NCBI RefSeq assembly: GCF_003544815.1
Contig: NZ_CP032100.1
Span: 1,860,001 to 1,924,000, forward strand
Source: Arcobacter suis CECT 7833
GTDB lineage: Bacteria > Campylobacterota > Campylobacteria > Campylobacterales > Arcobacteraceae
DNA length: 64,000 bases
Reading direction: 5' to 3'
Shown here: piece after piece, positions 46,677-55,488 of the stretch
How the letters are laid out: the number at the start of each line of letters is the position of its first letter
Numbering within the stretch: position 1 is the first letter of the stretch
The notes under the pieces: generated by a model
Told to the model about the DNA's origin: nothing
Database searches by the model: none
What the model saw: the letters and a program-made list of their open reading frames with translations, nothing else
Position numbers and translations under genes: made by a program

Positions 46677-47955
46677 ATGAAAGAAGTAGAAAAAATGAGA
46701 AATAGTAAATATACTAAAGAGTTTAGAGATGAGACTGTTCACTTAATTTTGAATAGTAAAAAGTCAGCAATGCAAATTGCAGCATAGAACGTAGCGTTAG
46801 CAAGAAAAGATCTTGGAATAAATGATAAAACAATTTATAATTGGATTAAAGTTTATAAAAAAGAGAATAATATAACAACTCCTATTGATGAAACTAAAAA
46901 TCAATCTAAATCCTCACAACAAGAATTAGTGGCTGAACTAAAACAGCTACGAGCAGAGAATAAATTACTCAAACAAGAAAGAGATATTCTAAAAAAGGCA
47001 ACAGCATACGCAGCATTTGAAACTCTATCAAAGTATGCTTGGATAAAAGAGCATAGAAAGAGTTTCAATATAAAACTTATGTGTAAAGTTTTTAAAGTTG
47101 ATAAAAGTAGCTATTACAATTGGGTTAAAAATGGTTGTGTAATTCAAAAAGTTGATGAGAAACTTAATGAACTAATTGAAATAATATTTCTTCAATCAAG
47201 ACAAACATATGGTACAAGAAGGATAAAAGATAAACTTCTTGAAAGATATGGTGTAATAGTTTCAAGAAGACGAATTAGAAATATTCTAAAACAATTAGGA
47301 TTGTTTGTAAAAATGAAACGAAGATTTAAAGTTATGACAACAGATTCAAATCATAATTTACCAATAGCTCCCAATATTTTAAATAGAGATTTCTATGCTT
47401 CAAAAGTTGATGAAAAATATGTAGGCGATAGAAGTATTAATAAAAAGATATTAAATATATCTTTTTATTAATACGCGTTATATTCCAACAAGTGAAGGAT
47501 GGTTGTATCTTGCAACAGTTATTGATTTATATTCAAGAAAAATAGTTGGTTGGAGTATGGATGAAACAATGAAAGTTTCACTTGTAAATGATGCTTTAAA
47601 GATGGCTCTTATTTCAAGAAATCCAGAAAAAGGACTAATTTGGCATACAGATAGAGGAAGTCAATATGCTTCTTATGAACATAAAGATTTACTCAAAAGA
47701 CATGGAATAATTCAAAGTATGAGTCGAAAAGGGAATTGTCATGATAATGCAGTTGCAGAAAGTTTTTTCCATACATTAAAAACAGAATTAATCCATCATG
47801 AAATTTATCATACAAAAGAACAAGCAAAAAGATCAATATTTGAATATATAGAAGTGTTTTATAATAGAGAAAGAAGTCATAGTGCAAATAACAATTTATC
47901 ACCAGTAGAGTTTGAAGAAAAACAAAAATTGTTACAAAAAGAAATTGCTGCTTAG
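46677..47955 (+). pseudogene. IS3-family transposase OrfA/OrfB, copy 1, interrupted
   Basis: OrfA starts at 46677 (KYTKEFRDETVHLILNS) but hits TAG at 46785-46787, after which the same frame continues with a normal helix-turn-helix and leucine-zipper (LKQLRAENKLLKQERDILKK). The extra C at 47029 fuses OrfA to OrfB in frame. OrfB then reads to 47471, where a 41-bp palindrome supplies the stop TAA directly after the first DDE aspartate (KYVGD). The remaining DDE core continues as a separate frame (47503-47955) with [10 protein letters not shown] and [13 protein letters not shown] (second D and E). The transposase cannot be made as one chain. Confidence 0.9.
47434..47474. repeat. 41-bp palindrome inside the IS transposase, copy 1
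   Basis: Arms GTATTAATAAAAAGATAT (47434-47451) and its exact complement (47457-47474), 5-base loop. It lies between codons for VGD and for TRYIPT, which are adjacent (VGD-ITYIP type) in intact IS3 transposases, so it is an insertion. The same palindrome is in copy 2. Confidence 0.85.
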
Positions 47956-47995
47956 GGATTATAATTTCTGAGTATGTTTTAGGGTTGACAGATCA

Positions 47996-48365
47996 CTTCA
48001 TTGTTCCTAATTTTAGTAATACCCTACTTAATATTATATTAAAGTATGCCACCTAATATGCCAATTTATTAATATGTTGAAAAATTAAATATCTATATGG
48101 TTCAATGTAAATCATCTAAAGTCAAAATCATTATTTAAATAGCATTCTGACTATATAATTACTTTAATAACTTGATTATATCTTTTGGTTTGTATGCAGA
48201 TATTTTTTACTATAGAATAGTTCCCCTAATTTTATTAATAATAGGAATTAAAGAGAGAACTCTACGCAAAATATCTCTAAAATATAATTATAGCGTCTAA
48301 TAAGTAAATTACATTAGAATCTATTTTTTGATAATCATTTTGCTTTTAGTTTTTTAATTGATTCA
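47996..48365. other. AT-rich intergenic stretch with no gene seen
   Basis: 370 bases between the right end of IS copy 1 and the stop of the methyltransferase gene. I find no open frame of note, no clear inverted repeat and no RNA gene. Confidence 0.6.
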
Positions 48366-49301
48366 TTAATTCAAAGCTAATTCTTCTAAAATCATTTCTA
48401 TATTTGGATTCTTTTTGATTTCATATGGAATAGTTTTTATAGAGAAATCCATATTTCTAATGTGCTCATCAAAATATGAAAAAATTTTATCATCGGTATC
48501 TATCATAATACTATTTCGACCTTCTTCAATACAAACTCTTCCTGTTGTTCCTGAACCGCCAAAAAAGTCTAATACAGTAGAGCCTTCATATGATAAACCT
48601 CTTACAAATCTTCTTATCAGTTCTATAGGTTTTTGAGTAGGATGTCCAACTCTTTCTTTTGAATTTCCATTTAATCTACCTATTTCCCAAACATTAGTAG
48701 GATTTTTTCCTTTTTCAATATTTTCTGGTATTAGTCTTTTATCCCTCAGAGCAGCTTTCTTTTGTTCTTCTGCATATGGAACACGTACAGAATCTAAATC
48801 AAAATAATATTTCTTAGTTTTACTAAGCCAAATTGCTTCTTCATGCCTATTTGCAAAAAATCTGTGAGCAGACATACCATTTTTATAATACCAAATTACA
48901 AGGTTAACAAATCTAAGTTTTGTATGATGTCTTGTATAATGAAGAACTTCAAGTAAATCACCTTTCTTTAAGTCTTGGTACTGAAAGCCACCAAATATAA
49001 CACAATTTCCTGTATCTGATAAAATTCTAAAAATTTCATCTAACCATTGTTTTGCCCATTCTAAATAATTATCATATGTATCCCAATAATCTAAATCTAA
49101 GTTATATGGAGGATCAATTAATATTAGTTGAACAGATGAATCAGGAATTTTCTTAAGAAATTTCACAGAATCTTCTGTAAAAATTGCATGTATTGTTTTT
49201 TTTGGTGACTCATTTTCTATGTGTGAACTATGTTTCTGTCCATCTTTTTTTAGCTTGTTTAAAGCAATATGCCCTTTGTTGAAATGTGATTTATTAGCCA
49301 A
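48366..49301 (-). CDS. DNA methyltransferase, beta-class (N6-adenine or N4-cytosine)
   Basis: 311 residues. The catalytic motif IV LILIDPPYNLDLDYWDTYDNY (DPPY) comes first and the SAM-binding motif I VLDFFGGSGTTGRVC near the C-terminus, the order of beta-class amino-methyltransferases. GHPTQKPIELIRRFV is the usual motif X. All key residues are intact. It is the second gene of a two-gene operon: its start overlaps the helicase-nuclease gene by 8 bases. It is probably the protective modification partner of that protein. Target sequence and methylated base are not readable from sequence. Confidence 0.93.
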   Translation of the reverse strand: MANKSHFNKGHIALNKLKKDGQKHSSHIENESPKKTIHAIFTEDSVKFLKKIPDSSVQLILIDPPYNLDLDYWDTYDNYLEWAKQWLDEIFRILSDTGNCVIFGGFQYQDLKKGDLLEVLHYTRHHTKLRFVNLVIWYYKNGMSAHRFFANRHEEAIWLSKTKKYYFDLDSVRVPYAEEQKKAALRDKRLIPENIEKGKNPTNVWEIGRLNGNSKERVGHPTQKPIELIRRFVRGLSYEGSTVLDFFGGSGTTGRVCIEEGRNSIMIDTDDKIFSYFDEHIRNMDFSIKTIPYEIKKNPNIEMILEELALN

Positions 49302-52020
49302 AAATATAATCCTTTAAATAATAGTCTTCTGTTAAGAAGTTTTTTCCAAAAAGTGTTTTTAGTTTAATTTCATCTTCATCTGAAAATCTATTAACTCTAT
49401 TTTCGATAAAATCTTTTAAATTTTTCATTCTTTCGGTTGTTAATTCTAATGGTTCATCTTGATTAAATTTTAAAGTTGAAGATGTAGCATAAAAAATTAA
49501 AACTTCTACTTCTTGTGTAGTTTGTTTTATTATACCAAGTGATTCCAATAAATTAAATAAAAATGGTACTCTCCTAACTATAACGTCTTCAGTAGGCTCT
49601 TTTAATCCATTCATTTCACAAAATTGTTTAACTTCTGTATGTTTAAAAAATGATTTATATATTGTCTGTTTGGGAATGTTTTTTGACCTATTAACTCTGT
49701 AAAGATAATTTAGAAGTAAAGATAGTGCATCCATATTCAAAAATAAGTTTCTTATATATTGTAAGTTTTTAGAATCAGATTTTAGAAAGTCAAATATTTC
49801 TGTGTTAATCTTATTTAAACTTTCTATACCACTGATAGTTGAGATATCCCATGAAATTTCTTCTGATGCACTAAAAGTAAATGATTTTTCTTTCAAATAA
49901 TTCTCAAAAATCTTATATAGTTTTTCTCCTTCCTCTGTAAAGGAAATTATAAATTCATTTTCTAAACTACTCCCTCTAAAATCTAAAATTATTTTTAATT
50001 CCATTAATGCTTGTAATTTATACTTAGTTTGTCTTTGAAATCCACCAAGAGAACCACTATCATAAGCTCCATTAAATTTGATATATTTTGGTGCTAAATA
50101 ACTTGAGTCGAAATTCTTTTCACCTATATTTTTTAATAGATATAGCACATGACGCATATCTACGCCTTGTGGGAAATGATAGCTAAACTCTGTATGTTCA
50201 TTAATTTTCTTTAAAAAACTACCCCATGAACCAAACATTGATAAATATCTACTCATTTTAAATTCACCAAATTGATTAATATCATCTGGTGTAGGTTTTC
50301 TTTTTAATGATTCTTTTAAATTATAATATGCAACTATTAAATCATTTTCTTCTATATCTAAAAAGCTTAAATCTTGAGAATCTAAAATTTCTTCAACTTC
50401 TGCATCAAATTTTACATTACATTTTGGAGAATATATATATTCTATTTTTTCAATTCTACCATTTCCACCATTTCTAATTTCTTTTGATTTACCATCTGAT
50501 AAATAAGTCCTAATTTTACTTGCTTTCTTATAATTTGTAATAAAATCAAGTACAGTAACATTTTCTTTTGAATTACATAGTCTTAATCCTCTTCCGAGTT
50601 GTTGGAGGAAAATTGTTTTAGATTCTGTTGGTCTTAGAAACAATAGGACTCTTAAATCAGGAAAATCAATACCTTCATTAAACAAATCTACAGTGAAAAT
50701 TACAACAATCTCATTGTTTGTAAATTTATTAATGACTTCATCTCTATTTTTTGATTCAGATGTTAGTGAAACAGAAGGTATACCTTTTTCATTAAAAAAC
50801 TTTGCCATGGCGTTTGCATGTTTTATTGAACAACAAAAACCAACAGCTTTATTCGCTTTTCCTTTTTCAATATATTCTTCATAAATTCTTTGATTTCTTT
50901 CTGGAATAATAAGATATTTATTTAGGTCATTGATATTATATCTTGCTCCATTGTATTTAATTTTTGAATAGTCAATGTTGTCTTTAAGTCCATAATAATT
51001 AAATGGTACTAAAAAACCATTGTTAATTGCATCAAACAATGTGTATTCAAAAACTTTATTATAATCAAATAATTCGAATATATCTTTTCTATCCATTCTG
51101 TCAGGAGTTGCAGTCAACCCTAACATAAAAAATTTTGCTTGAAAATATTCTAAAATAATTTTATAAGAAGGTGCTTGACCATGATGTACTTCATCAACAA
51201 TAATATAATCAAAATAATCATGCACAAAACTTTCTAATATATGTGATGTATTTAATGAATCTTTAGAAGCAAAAAGTATTTTTGAATTATGTAAATTTTC
51301 TTTTACTTCTCCTGTTAATATCCCTATCTTTTCATTTGGATAAACTTCTTCAAAAGCATTTTTAGCTTGTTTCAATATATCTAAACGGTGTACTATAAAA
51401 AGTATTTTTCCATCAGACTTTAATGTATCAAAAGCAGATAAATAAGTTTTTCCAGTTCCAGTAGGTAACACCACTATACCTTTTTTCCAATTATTTTTTC
51501 TACATGCGTCTAATGTTTCTAAAACTTCTTTTTGCAGATAATTAGGATTTATGCTTACATTACCTAATAGTGTAGGTTCTTGTTTTTTTATAAGATATTT
51601 TATACTATCTAATACTTTTTTTCTCCATAAATCAGATTGTAGCTGTGTAAAAGAAAACCTTAAAAGCTTCCATCCTGCTGATAATATTTCATTTTGTCTA
51701 AATAAACTATCATCAAACATATCGCTTGTAATAGCTCCTTCTGCATGGTACGTTTCACCATCAATCTCAAATGCTAACTTTGTGTTGTTATAAATTAATC
51801 CAAAATCTAATCTTCTTGACTTACCCTCTGAGTCTATAAATGGATACTGAGGTACTAAGTATTTAATAAAAGTTTCTCCTAATAATGGATATATGAAGTC
51901 TGAAATAAAAAGTTTTTCACTTTCTTGTGTTATTTGATGTTTATAATAATCGAGATACTCATCAAGAGTAACCTTTTCTAAGTCTATTAATTTATTTTCC
52001 CATGATATTGTATTTGACAT
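49294..52020 (-). CDS. Vsr/DUF559-type nuclease fused to SF2 helicase, restriction-like
   Basis: 908 residues. N-terminal about 40-150: endonuclease-like domain of the DUF559/Vsr group (FEIDGETYHAEG ... FRQNEILSAGWKLLRFSF), with the acidic D/E residues of a PD-(D/E)xK-like core. From about 165: ResIII-type SF2 helicase (COG1061-like) with VLPTGTGKTYLS (Walker A), IIVDEVHHG (DEAH-like box), LGLTATPDR (motif III) and QQLGRGLRL (motif VI). The last about 330 residues are unassigned, possibly target recognition. Overlaps the downstream methyltransferase by 8 bases. In type III enzymes the nuclease follows the helicase; here it precedes it. Restriction of unmethylated DNA is the likely role. Confidence 0.87.
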   Translation of the reverse strand: MSNTISWENKLIDLEKVTLDEYLDYYKHQITQESEKLFISDFIYPLLGETFIKYLVPQYPFIDSEGKSRRLDFGLIYNNTKLAFEIDGETYHAEGAITSDMFDDSLFRQNEILSAGWKLLRFSFTQLQSDLWRKKVLDSIKYLIKKQEPTLLGNVSINPNYLQKEVLETLDACRKNNWKKGIVVLPTGTGKTYLSAFDTLKSDGKILFIVHRLDILKQAKNAFEEVYPNEKIGILTGEVKENLHNSKILFASKDSLNTSHILESFVHDYFDYIIVDEVHHGQAPSYKIILEYFQAKFFMLGLTATPDRMDRKDIFELFDYNKVFEYTLFDAINNGFLVPFNYYGLKDNIDYSKIKYNGARYNINDLNKYLIIPERNQRIYEEYIEKGKANKAVGFCCSIKHANAMAKFFNEKGIPSVSLTSESKNRDEVINKFTNNEIVVIFTVDLFNEGIDFPDLRVLLFLRPTESKTIFLQQLGRGLRLCNSKENVTVLDFITNYKKASKIRTYLSDGKSKEIRNGGNGRIEKIEYIYSPKCNVKFDAEVEEILDSQDLSFLDIEENDLIVAYYNLKESLKRKPTPDDINQFGEFKMSRYLSMFGSWGSFLKKINEHTEFSYHFPQGVDMRHVLYLLKNIGEKNFDSSYLAPKYIKFNGAYDSGSLGGFQRQTKYKLQALMELKIILDFRGSSLENEFIISFTEEGEKLYKIFENYLKEKSFTFSASEEISWDISTISGIESLNKINTEIFDFLKSDSKNLQYIRNLFLNMDALSLLLNYLYRVNRSKNIPKQTIYKSFFKHTEVKQFCEMNGLKEPTEDVIVRRVPFLFNLLESLGIIKQTTQEVEVLIFYATSSTLKFNQDEPLELTTERMKNLKDFIENRVNRFSDEDEIKLKTLFGKNFLTEDYYLKDYIFG

Positions 52021-52251
52021 GTAATTTCCTTCATAAAAAATAAAGCGTACTTGAAATATGTTAATTATTTGCTTAAAATTTATCTTAATAAAAGAGCTTT
52101 ATATTTAATGTTATTGATAAAGAAATTGAAAAGATTTGTATAGATTGTGAAATTTCTTTATTCATACTATATTTTTAAATAACATATTAAATTAATTAAA
52201 AGAAATCAATAAGAATAAATATACCATTTTTTAAAATTTTGCATAGTAGAA

Positions 52252-52284
52252 TTTTAGATAAATAATTATATTCTTTATCTAAAA
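52252..52284 (-). terminator. Stem-loop after the serine recombinase gene
   Basis: TTTTAGATAAA (52252-52262) and TTTATCTAAAA (52274-52284), 11-base spacer, 27 bases past the recombinase stop. It may be a terminator. The surrounding 290-base gap (52021-52310) shows no gene. Confidence 0.4.
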
Positions 52285-52310
52285 AATAGCTCCAATTTTA
52301 ATTATAAGTT

Positions 52311-52913
52311 CTAGATTTTATTTCTAATCCAACTTCTTAAAGAAGGTTGAGTGCCAACACCAATGTACTTAACTATCTTTTGAACAGATAATCCAAGTTT
52401 ATATAGTTCTTCGATTTTATCTTTATGTTCATCATACATTGATTTTACTATTTGACCTTTTTGTCTTCCAAGAATTTTTCCTTTTGCTCTTGCAACTGCT
52501 AATCCTTGTTTTGTTCTCTCACTTATTATTTCTCTCTCTGTTTGAGCAAAATATCCATAAATAGAAATTAGTAAATTTGATAGAGCGGAATTATCAGTTG
52601 AAAGTTCAGGTTGATTTATAAAAATTAGTTTTATATTCTTAGAATTAAATTTTTCTATTAGATTTAAAATCTCTAACATATTTCTTCCAAGTCTTGAAAG
52701 TTCTGTTACAACTAAAGTATCATTAGCTTCTAATTTCAAAAATAAATCATCAATTAATCTTTCTTTTTGATTTTTTCTACTTGATACTTCAACTTCTATA
52801 AAATCTTCAATTTGAATTTTTTTATTAAATGCAAATTCTAAGATTTTATGTTTTTGATTTTCTAAAGTTTGTTTATCTGTAGATACTCTGATATAAGCAT
52901 AATATTTACTCAT
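52311..52913 (-). CDS. Serine recombinase (resolvase/invertase)
   Basis: 200 residues. The catalytic domain opens YYAYIRVSTDKQTLENQ with the nucleophile Ser in RVS, followed by LVVTELSRLGRNMLEIL (conserved Arg) and the helix E region EREIISERTKQGLAVARAKG, then a short HTH at 160-195. This is the Hin/resolvase size class. It lies immediately inside IS copy 2 (33 bases), reading away from the IS end. It could act on the element's own DNA, for example resolving cointegrates or inverting a segment; no paired res or hix sites were found. Confidence 0.93.
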   Translation of the reverse strand: MSKYYAYIRVSTDKQTLENQKHKILEFAFNKKIQIEDFIEVEVSSRKNQKERLIDDLFLKLEANDTLVVTELSRLGRNMLEILNLIEKFNSKNIKLIFINQPELSTDNSALSNLLISIYGYFAQTEREIISERTKQGLAVARAKGKILGRQKGQIVKSMYDEHKDKIEELYKLGLSVQKIVKYIGVGTQPSLRSWIRNKI

Positions 52914-52986
52914 TTTTACCTCTTATAAGTTTAATCCTAATGATTATGATCTGTCAACCCTAAAACATACTCAGAAATTATAATCC

Positions 52987-54264
52987 CTAAGCAGCAATTT
53001 CTTTTTGTAACAATTTTTGTTTTTCTTCAAACTCTACTGGTGATAAATTGTTATTTGCACTATGACTTCTTTCTCTATTATAAAACACTTCTATATATTC
53101 AAATATTGATCTTTTTGCTTGTTCTTTTGTATGATAAATTTCATGATGGATTAATTCTGTTTTTAATGTATGGAAAAAACTTTCTGCAACTGCATTATCA
53201 TGACAATTCCCTTTTCGACTCATACTTTGAATTATTCCATGTCTTTTGAGTAAATCTTTATGTTCATAAGAAGCATATTGACTTCCTCTATCTGTATGCC
53301 AAATTAGTCCTTTTTCTGGATTTCTTGAAATAAGAGCCATCTTTAAAGCATCATTTACAAGTGAAACTTTCATTGTTTCATCCATACTCCAACCAACTAT
53401 TTTTCTTGAATATAAATCAATAACTGTTGCAAGATACAACCATCCTTCACTTGTTGGAATATAACGCGTATTAATAAAAAGATATATTTAATATCTTTTT
53501 ATTAATACTTCTATCGCCTACATATTTTTCATCAACTTTTGAAGCATAGAAATCTCTATTTAAAATATTGGGAGCTATTGGTAAATTATGATTTGAATCT
53601 GTTGTCATAACTTTAAATCTTCGTTTCATTTTTACAAACAATCCTAATTGTTTTAGAATATTTCTAATTCGTCTTCTTGAAACTATTACACCATATCTTT
53701 CAAGAAGTTTATCTTTTATCCTTCTTGTACCATATGTTTGTCTTGATTGAAGAAATATTATTTCAATTAGTTCATTAAGTTTCTCATCAACTTTTTGAAT
53801 TACACAACCATTTTTAACCCAATTGTAATAGCTACTTTTATCAACTTTAAAAACTTTACACATAAGTTTTATATTGAAACTCTTTCTATGCTCTTTTATC
53901 CAAGCATACTTTATAGAGTTTCAAATGCTGCGTATGCTGTTGCCTTTTTTAGAATATCTCTTTCTTGTTTGAGTAATTTATTCTCTGCTCGTAGCTGTTT
54001 TAGTTCAGCCACTAATTCTTGTTGTGAGGATTTAGATTGATTTTTAGTTTCATCAATAGGAGTTGTTATATTATTTTCTTTTTTATAAACTTTAATCCAA
54101 TTATAAATTGTTTTATCATTTATTCCAAGATCTTTTCTTGCTAACGCTACGTTCTATGCTGCAATTTGCATTGCTGACTTTTTACTATTCAAAATTAAGT
54201 GAACAGTCTCATCTCTAAACTCTTTAGTATATTTACTATTTCTCATTTTTTCTACTTCTTTCAT
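52987..54264 (-). pseudogene. IS3-family transposase OrfA/OrfB, copy 2, interrupted
   Basis: Same disabled layout as copy 1: OrfA start at 54264, internal TAG after MQIAA, OrfA ending at the TAA of CTATAA (normal OrfA/OrfB overlap, since the extra C is absent here). OrfB is split by the palindrome at 53468-53508 after the first catalytic Asp, and the rest of the DDE core lies at 52987-53439. OrfB would need the usual -1 frameshift as well as passage through TAG and the hairpin stop. Confidence 0.9.
53468..53508. repeat. 41-bp palindrome inside the IS transposase, copy 2
   Basis: Same arms GTATTAATAAAAAGATAT and complement as in copy 1, at the equivalent place after the first DDE aspartate. 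Confidence 0.85.
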
Positions 54265-54372
54265 ACTTATTATTTTAACTTAGAAGTTTTTAAATTCCAA
54301 GTATGAATTAGTGTAGCCGGATCAAGATAAGATGGGAACTATCTCTTAAACAGCGAAAGGAAAATAAAAACA

Positions 54373-54543
54373 ATGAGCAATTTTTTGAGAATAGTAAAAG
54401 TAATGAAAAAAATAGGAATAGCAAAAAGTACAATTTGGCTATGGGTTGGTGAAGGCAAATTTCATAAACCTATTAAATTAAGTCCTAGAATTACAATTTG
54501 GGAAGAAGAGAAAGTTGATAATAGGATGAAAGAAAAGTTATAA
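54373..54543 (+). CDS. AlpA-family small DNA-binding regulator
   Basis: A 56-residue protein starting MSNFLRIVKVMKKIGIAKST, with the AlpA helix-turn-helix pattern: V-K-x-G-I-A-K-S-T-I-W-L-W-V-G-E-G-K-F, then KPIKLSPRITIWEEEKVD (K..K-L-x-P-R-x-x-x-W). AlpA proteins control the integrase of P4-type elements and act like excisionase regulators. It fits the DUF4102-type integrase fragment at 46347, from which it is now separated by the 7.7 kb IS-bounded segment. A GAAAGGA ribosome site lies before the ATG. The 48 bases between IS copy 2 and this gene could hold the last codons of the integrase, but I cannot prove it. Confidence 0.85.
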   Translation: MSNFLRIVKVMKKIGIAKSTIWLWVGEGKFHKPIKLSPRITIWEEEKVDNRMKEKL

Positions 54544-54568
54544 AATATTTTATGATATAATTGTCACT

Positions 54569-54868
54569 ATGAATAAAAATGAAATCTTAAACAAATTAAA
54601 AGAACTAAAACCAATATATCAAAATGAAGGCTTAGAAATACTTGGAGTATTTGGAAGTTATGCAAAAGATACAAATACTGAATATAGTGATATTGATATA
54701 GCTTATAAATTAGATTATGAGAAATTTTCTAAGAAATATATTGGTGGTTTTTCTAAAATATTAAGAATAGATGAAATAAAAGATGAATTAAAATCTGTCT
54801 TTAAAAAAGAAATTGACTTCGTATCTGATTCAAATAAAAAAATCATTAAAGATTTAATATATGTCTAA
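54569..54868 (+). CDS. mntA: MntA-like nucleotidyltransferase antitoxin
   Basis: 99 residues, minimal nucleotidyltransferase fold. VFGSYAKDTNTEYSDIDIAY gives the GS-x10-DxD catalytic motif exactly. A third Asp is plausible at IDFVS. MntA antitoxins add AMP groups to HEPN toxins and block them. Its 3' end overlaps the HEPN gene by 8 bases, the normal arrangement. Sits just after the alpA-like gene in the element. Confidence 0.92.
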   Translation: MNKNEILNKLKELKPIYQNEGLEILGVFGSYAKDTNTEYSDIDIAYKLDYEKFSKKYIGGFSKILRIDEIKDELKSVFKKEIDFVSDSNKKIIKDLIYV

Positions 54869-55214
54869 AGCAATAAATAGATTAAATAAAATACTAGATG
54901 CAATTGAAGATATTGATTTTATTATAAATGATAATAATCTAAAAATTACTCAAGCAATTAATGATAAAATCATAAAACCTGCAATTAGAATGAATATTAT
55001 AAGAATTGCAGAACAATTTTCTAAATTAAAAGATGATAATGAATTTAAGATATTAGAAAATTTTTCAAATGATGATTTAAAAGGTATTAGTGCAGTAAGA
55101 AATTATATTGCTCATGACTATGATAGTACAGATGATAATATCATAGAAGAAGTAATAAGATATAACTTAGCTATTTTTAAACAGACTATTTTAGATATAA
55201 AAAAAGAATTTTAA
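54861..55214 (+). CDS. hepT: HepT-like HEPN toxin
   Basis: 117 residues, all-helical HEPN/DUF86-like protein. The ribonuclease motif Rx4HxY is in AVRNYIAHDYDST. The tyrosine is the residue that MntA modifies in the studied pairs. Overlaps mntA by 8 bases, so both come from one transcript. Such modules kill or arrest the cell when the antitoxin is lost and often stabilise mobile elements or act against phage. Confidence 0.92.
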   Translation: MSKAINRLNKILDAIEDIDFIINDNNLKITQAINDKIIKPAIRMNIIRIAEQFSKLKDDNEFKILENFSNDDLKGISAVRNYIAHDYDSTDDNIIEEVIRYNLAIFKQTILDIKKEF

Positions 55215-55297
55215 AACTTTACAAATTTAAAATTATAGAGTACTTTTTAGGGGTATATTTAATTTAGTAATCCTATAAATCCTAATATATAGGAATC

Positions 55298-55321
55298 TTC
55301 AATCCTGCAAATCTCCACCAA
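55298..55321 (+). other. Candidate far attachment site: tRNA-3'-end-like sequence
   Basis: TTCAATC-CTGCA-AATCTCC-A-CCA has the exact spacing of a tRNA 3' half (T-loop 7, T-stem 5, acceptor 7, discriminator, CCA). It ends in TCTCCACCAA, identical over 10 bases to the end of ssrA plus its next base (46136-46145). No 5' half of a tRNA is found before it. It lies directly past the MntA/HepT pair, where the element would end. Outside the 10 bases the match to ssrA is weak (15 of 24). The remainder of 55215-55488 shows no gene. Confidence 0.4.
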
Positions 55322-55488
55322 CCTATTTAAAAACCTTATATAATGGGACTTATAGACACTTTACAATGTAGATTTCAATCAAAACTTAAGCTTATCAAAT
55401 GATAATTTGTTAAATAATAAAAATCATCACTTATTTTTACTCCTAAAACTTACGAATAAGTTTTTTCTTTTTTTATATGCAACTTCAT

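Larger units (their letters stand above)
46617..47995 (+). mobile_element. IS3-family insertion sequence, copy 1 (1379 bp)
   Basis: Boundaries come from comparison with copy 2 at 52947-54324. Ends are TGATCCGGCTACACTAA (left) and, read inwards, TGATCTGTCAACCCTAA (right), 13 of 17 matching and with the TG...CA termini of IS3 elements. It has disrupted the integrase gene. No direct target duplication is seen (left flank GAA, right flank CTT). It carries an extra C at 47029 relative to copy 2, the single length difference between them. Confidence 0.92.
52947..54324 (-). mobile_element. IS3-family insertion sequence, copy 2 (1378 bp, inverted)
   Basis: Inverted relative to copy 1. The same inverted ends, transposase pieces, TAG and 41-bp palindrome are present; the sequence appears identical apart from one missing base near 53911-53920 (CTATAAAG against CTATCAAAG). 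There is no target duplication (flanks TTA and AGA). With copy 1 it brackets 46617-54324 like a composite transposon. Outer flanks also lack a matching duplication, so later rearrangement is possible. Confidence 0.92.

Noticed and set aside
47431-47480. Programmed ribosomal bypass of the palindrome as in phage T4 gene 60
   Set aside because: No matching take-off and landing codons were recognised, and orfA also carries a stop, so plain inactivation with trans mobilisation is simpler.
46611-48000. Target-site duplication around the IS copies or around the whole composite segment
   Set aside because: I compared left and right flanks of each copy, the outer flanks of the pair, and the flanks expected after an inversion. 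None gives a matching 3-4 base repeat.
54325-54480. Continuation of the integrase catalytic domain after IS copy 2
   Set aside because: Short frames of 8-38 codons are open here but none shows R...HxxR...Y motifs; the stretch is mostly the alpA gene in another frame.
55298-55321. A complete tRNA gene ending at this CCA
   Set aside because: Only the 3' half layout is present. No matching acceptor 5' strand (GGAGATT), D-arm or anticodon arm is found in the 100 bases before it, so it is listed only as a possible attachment-site relic.
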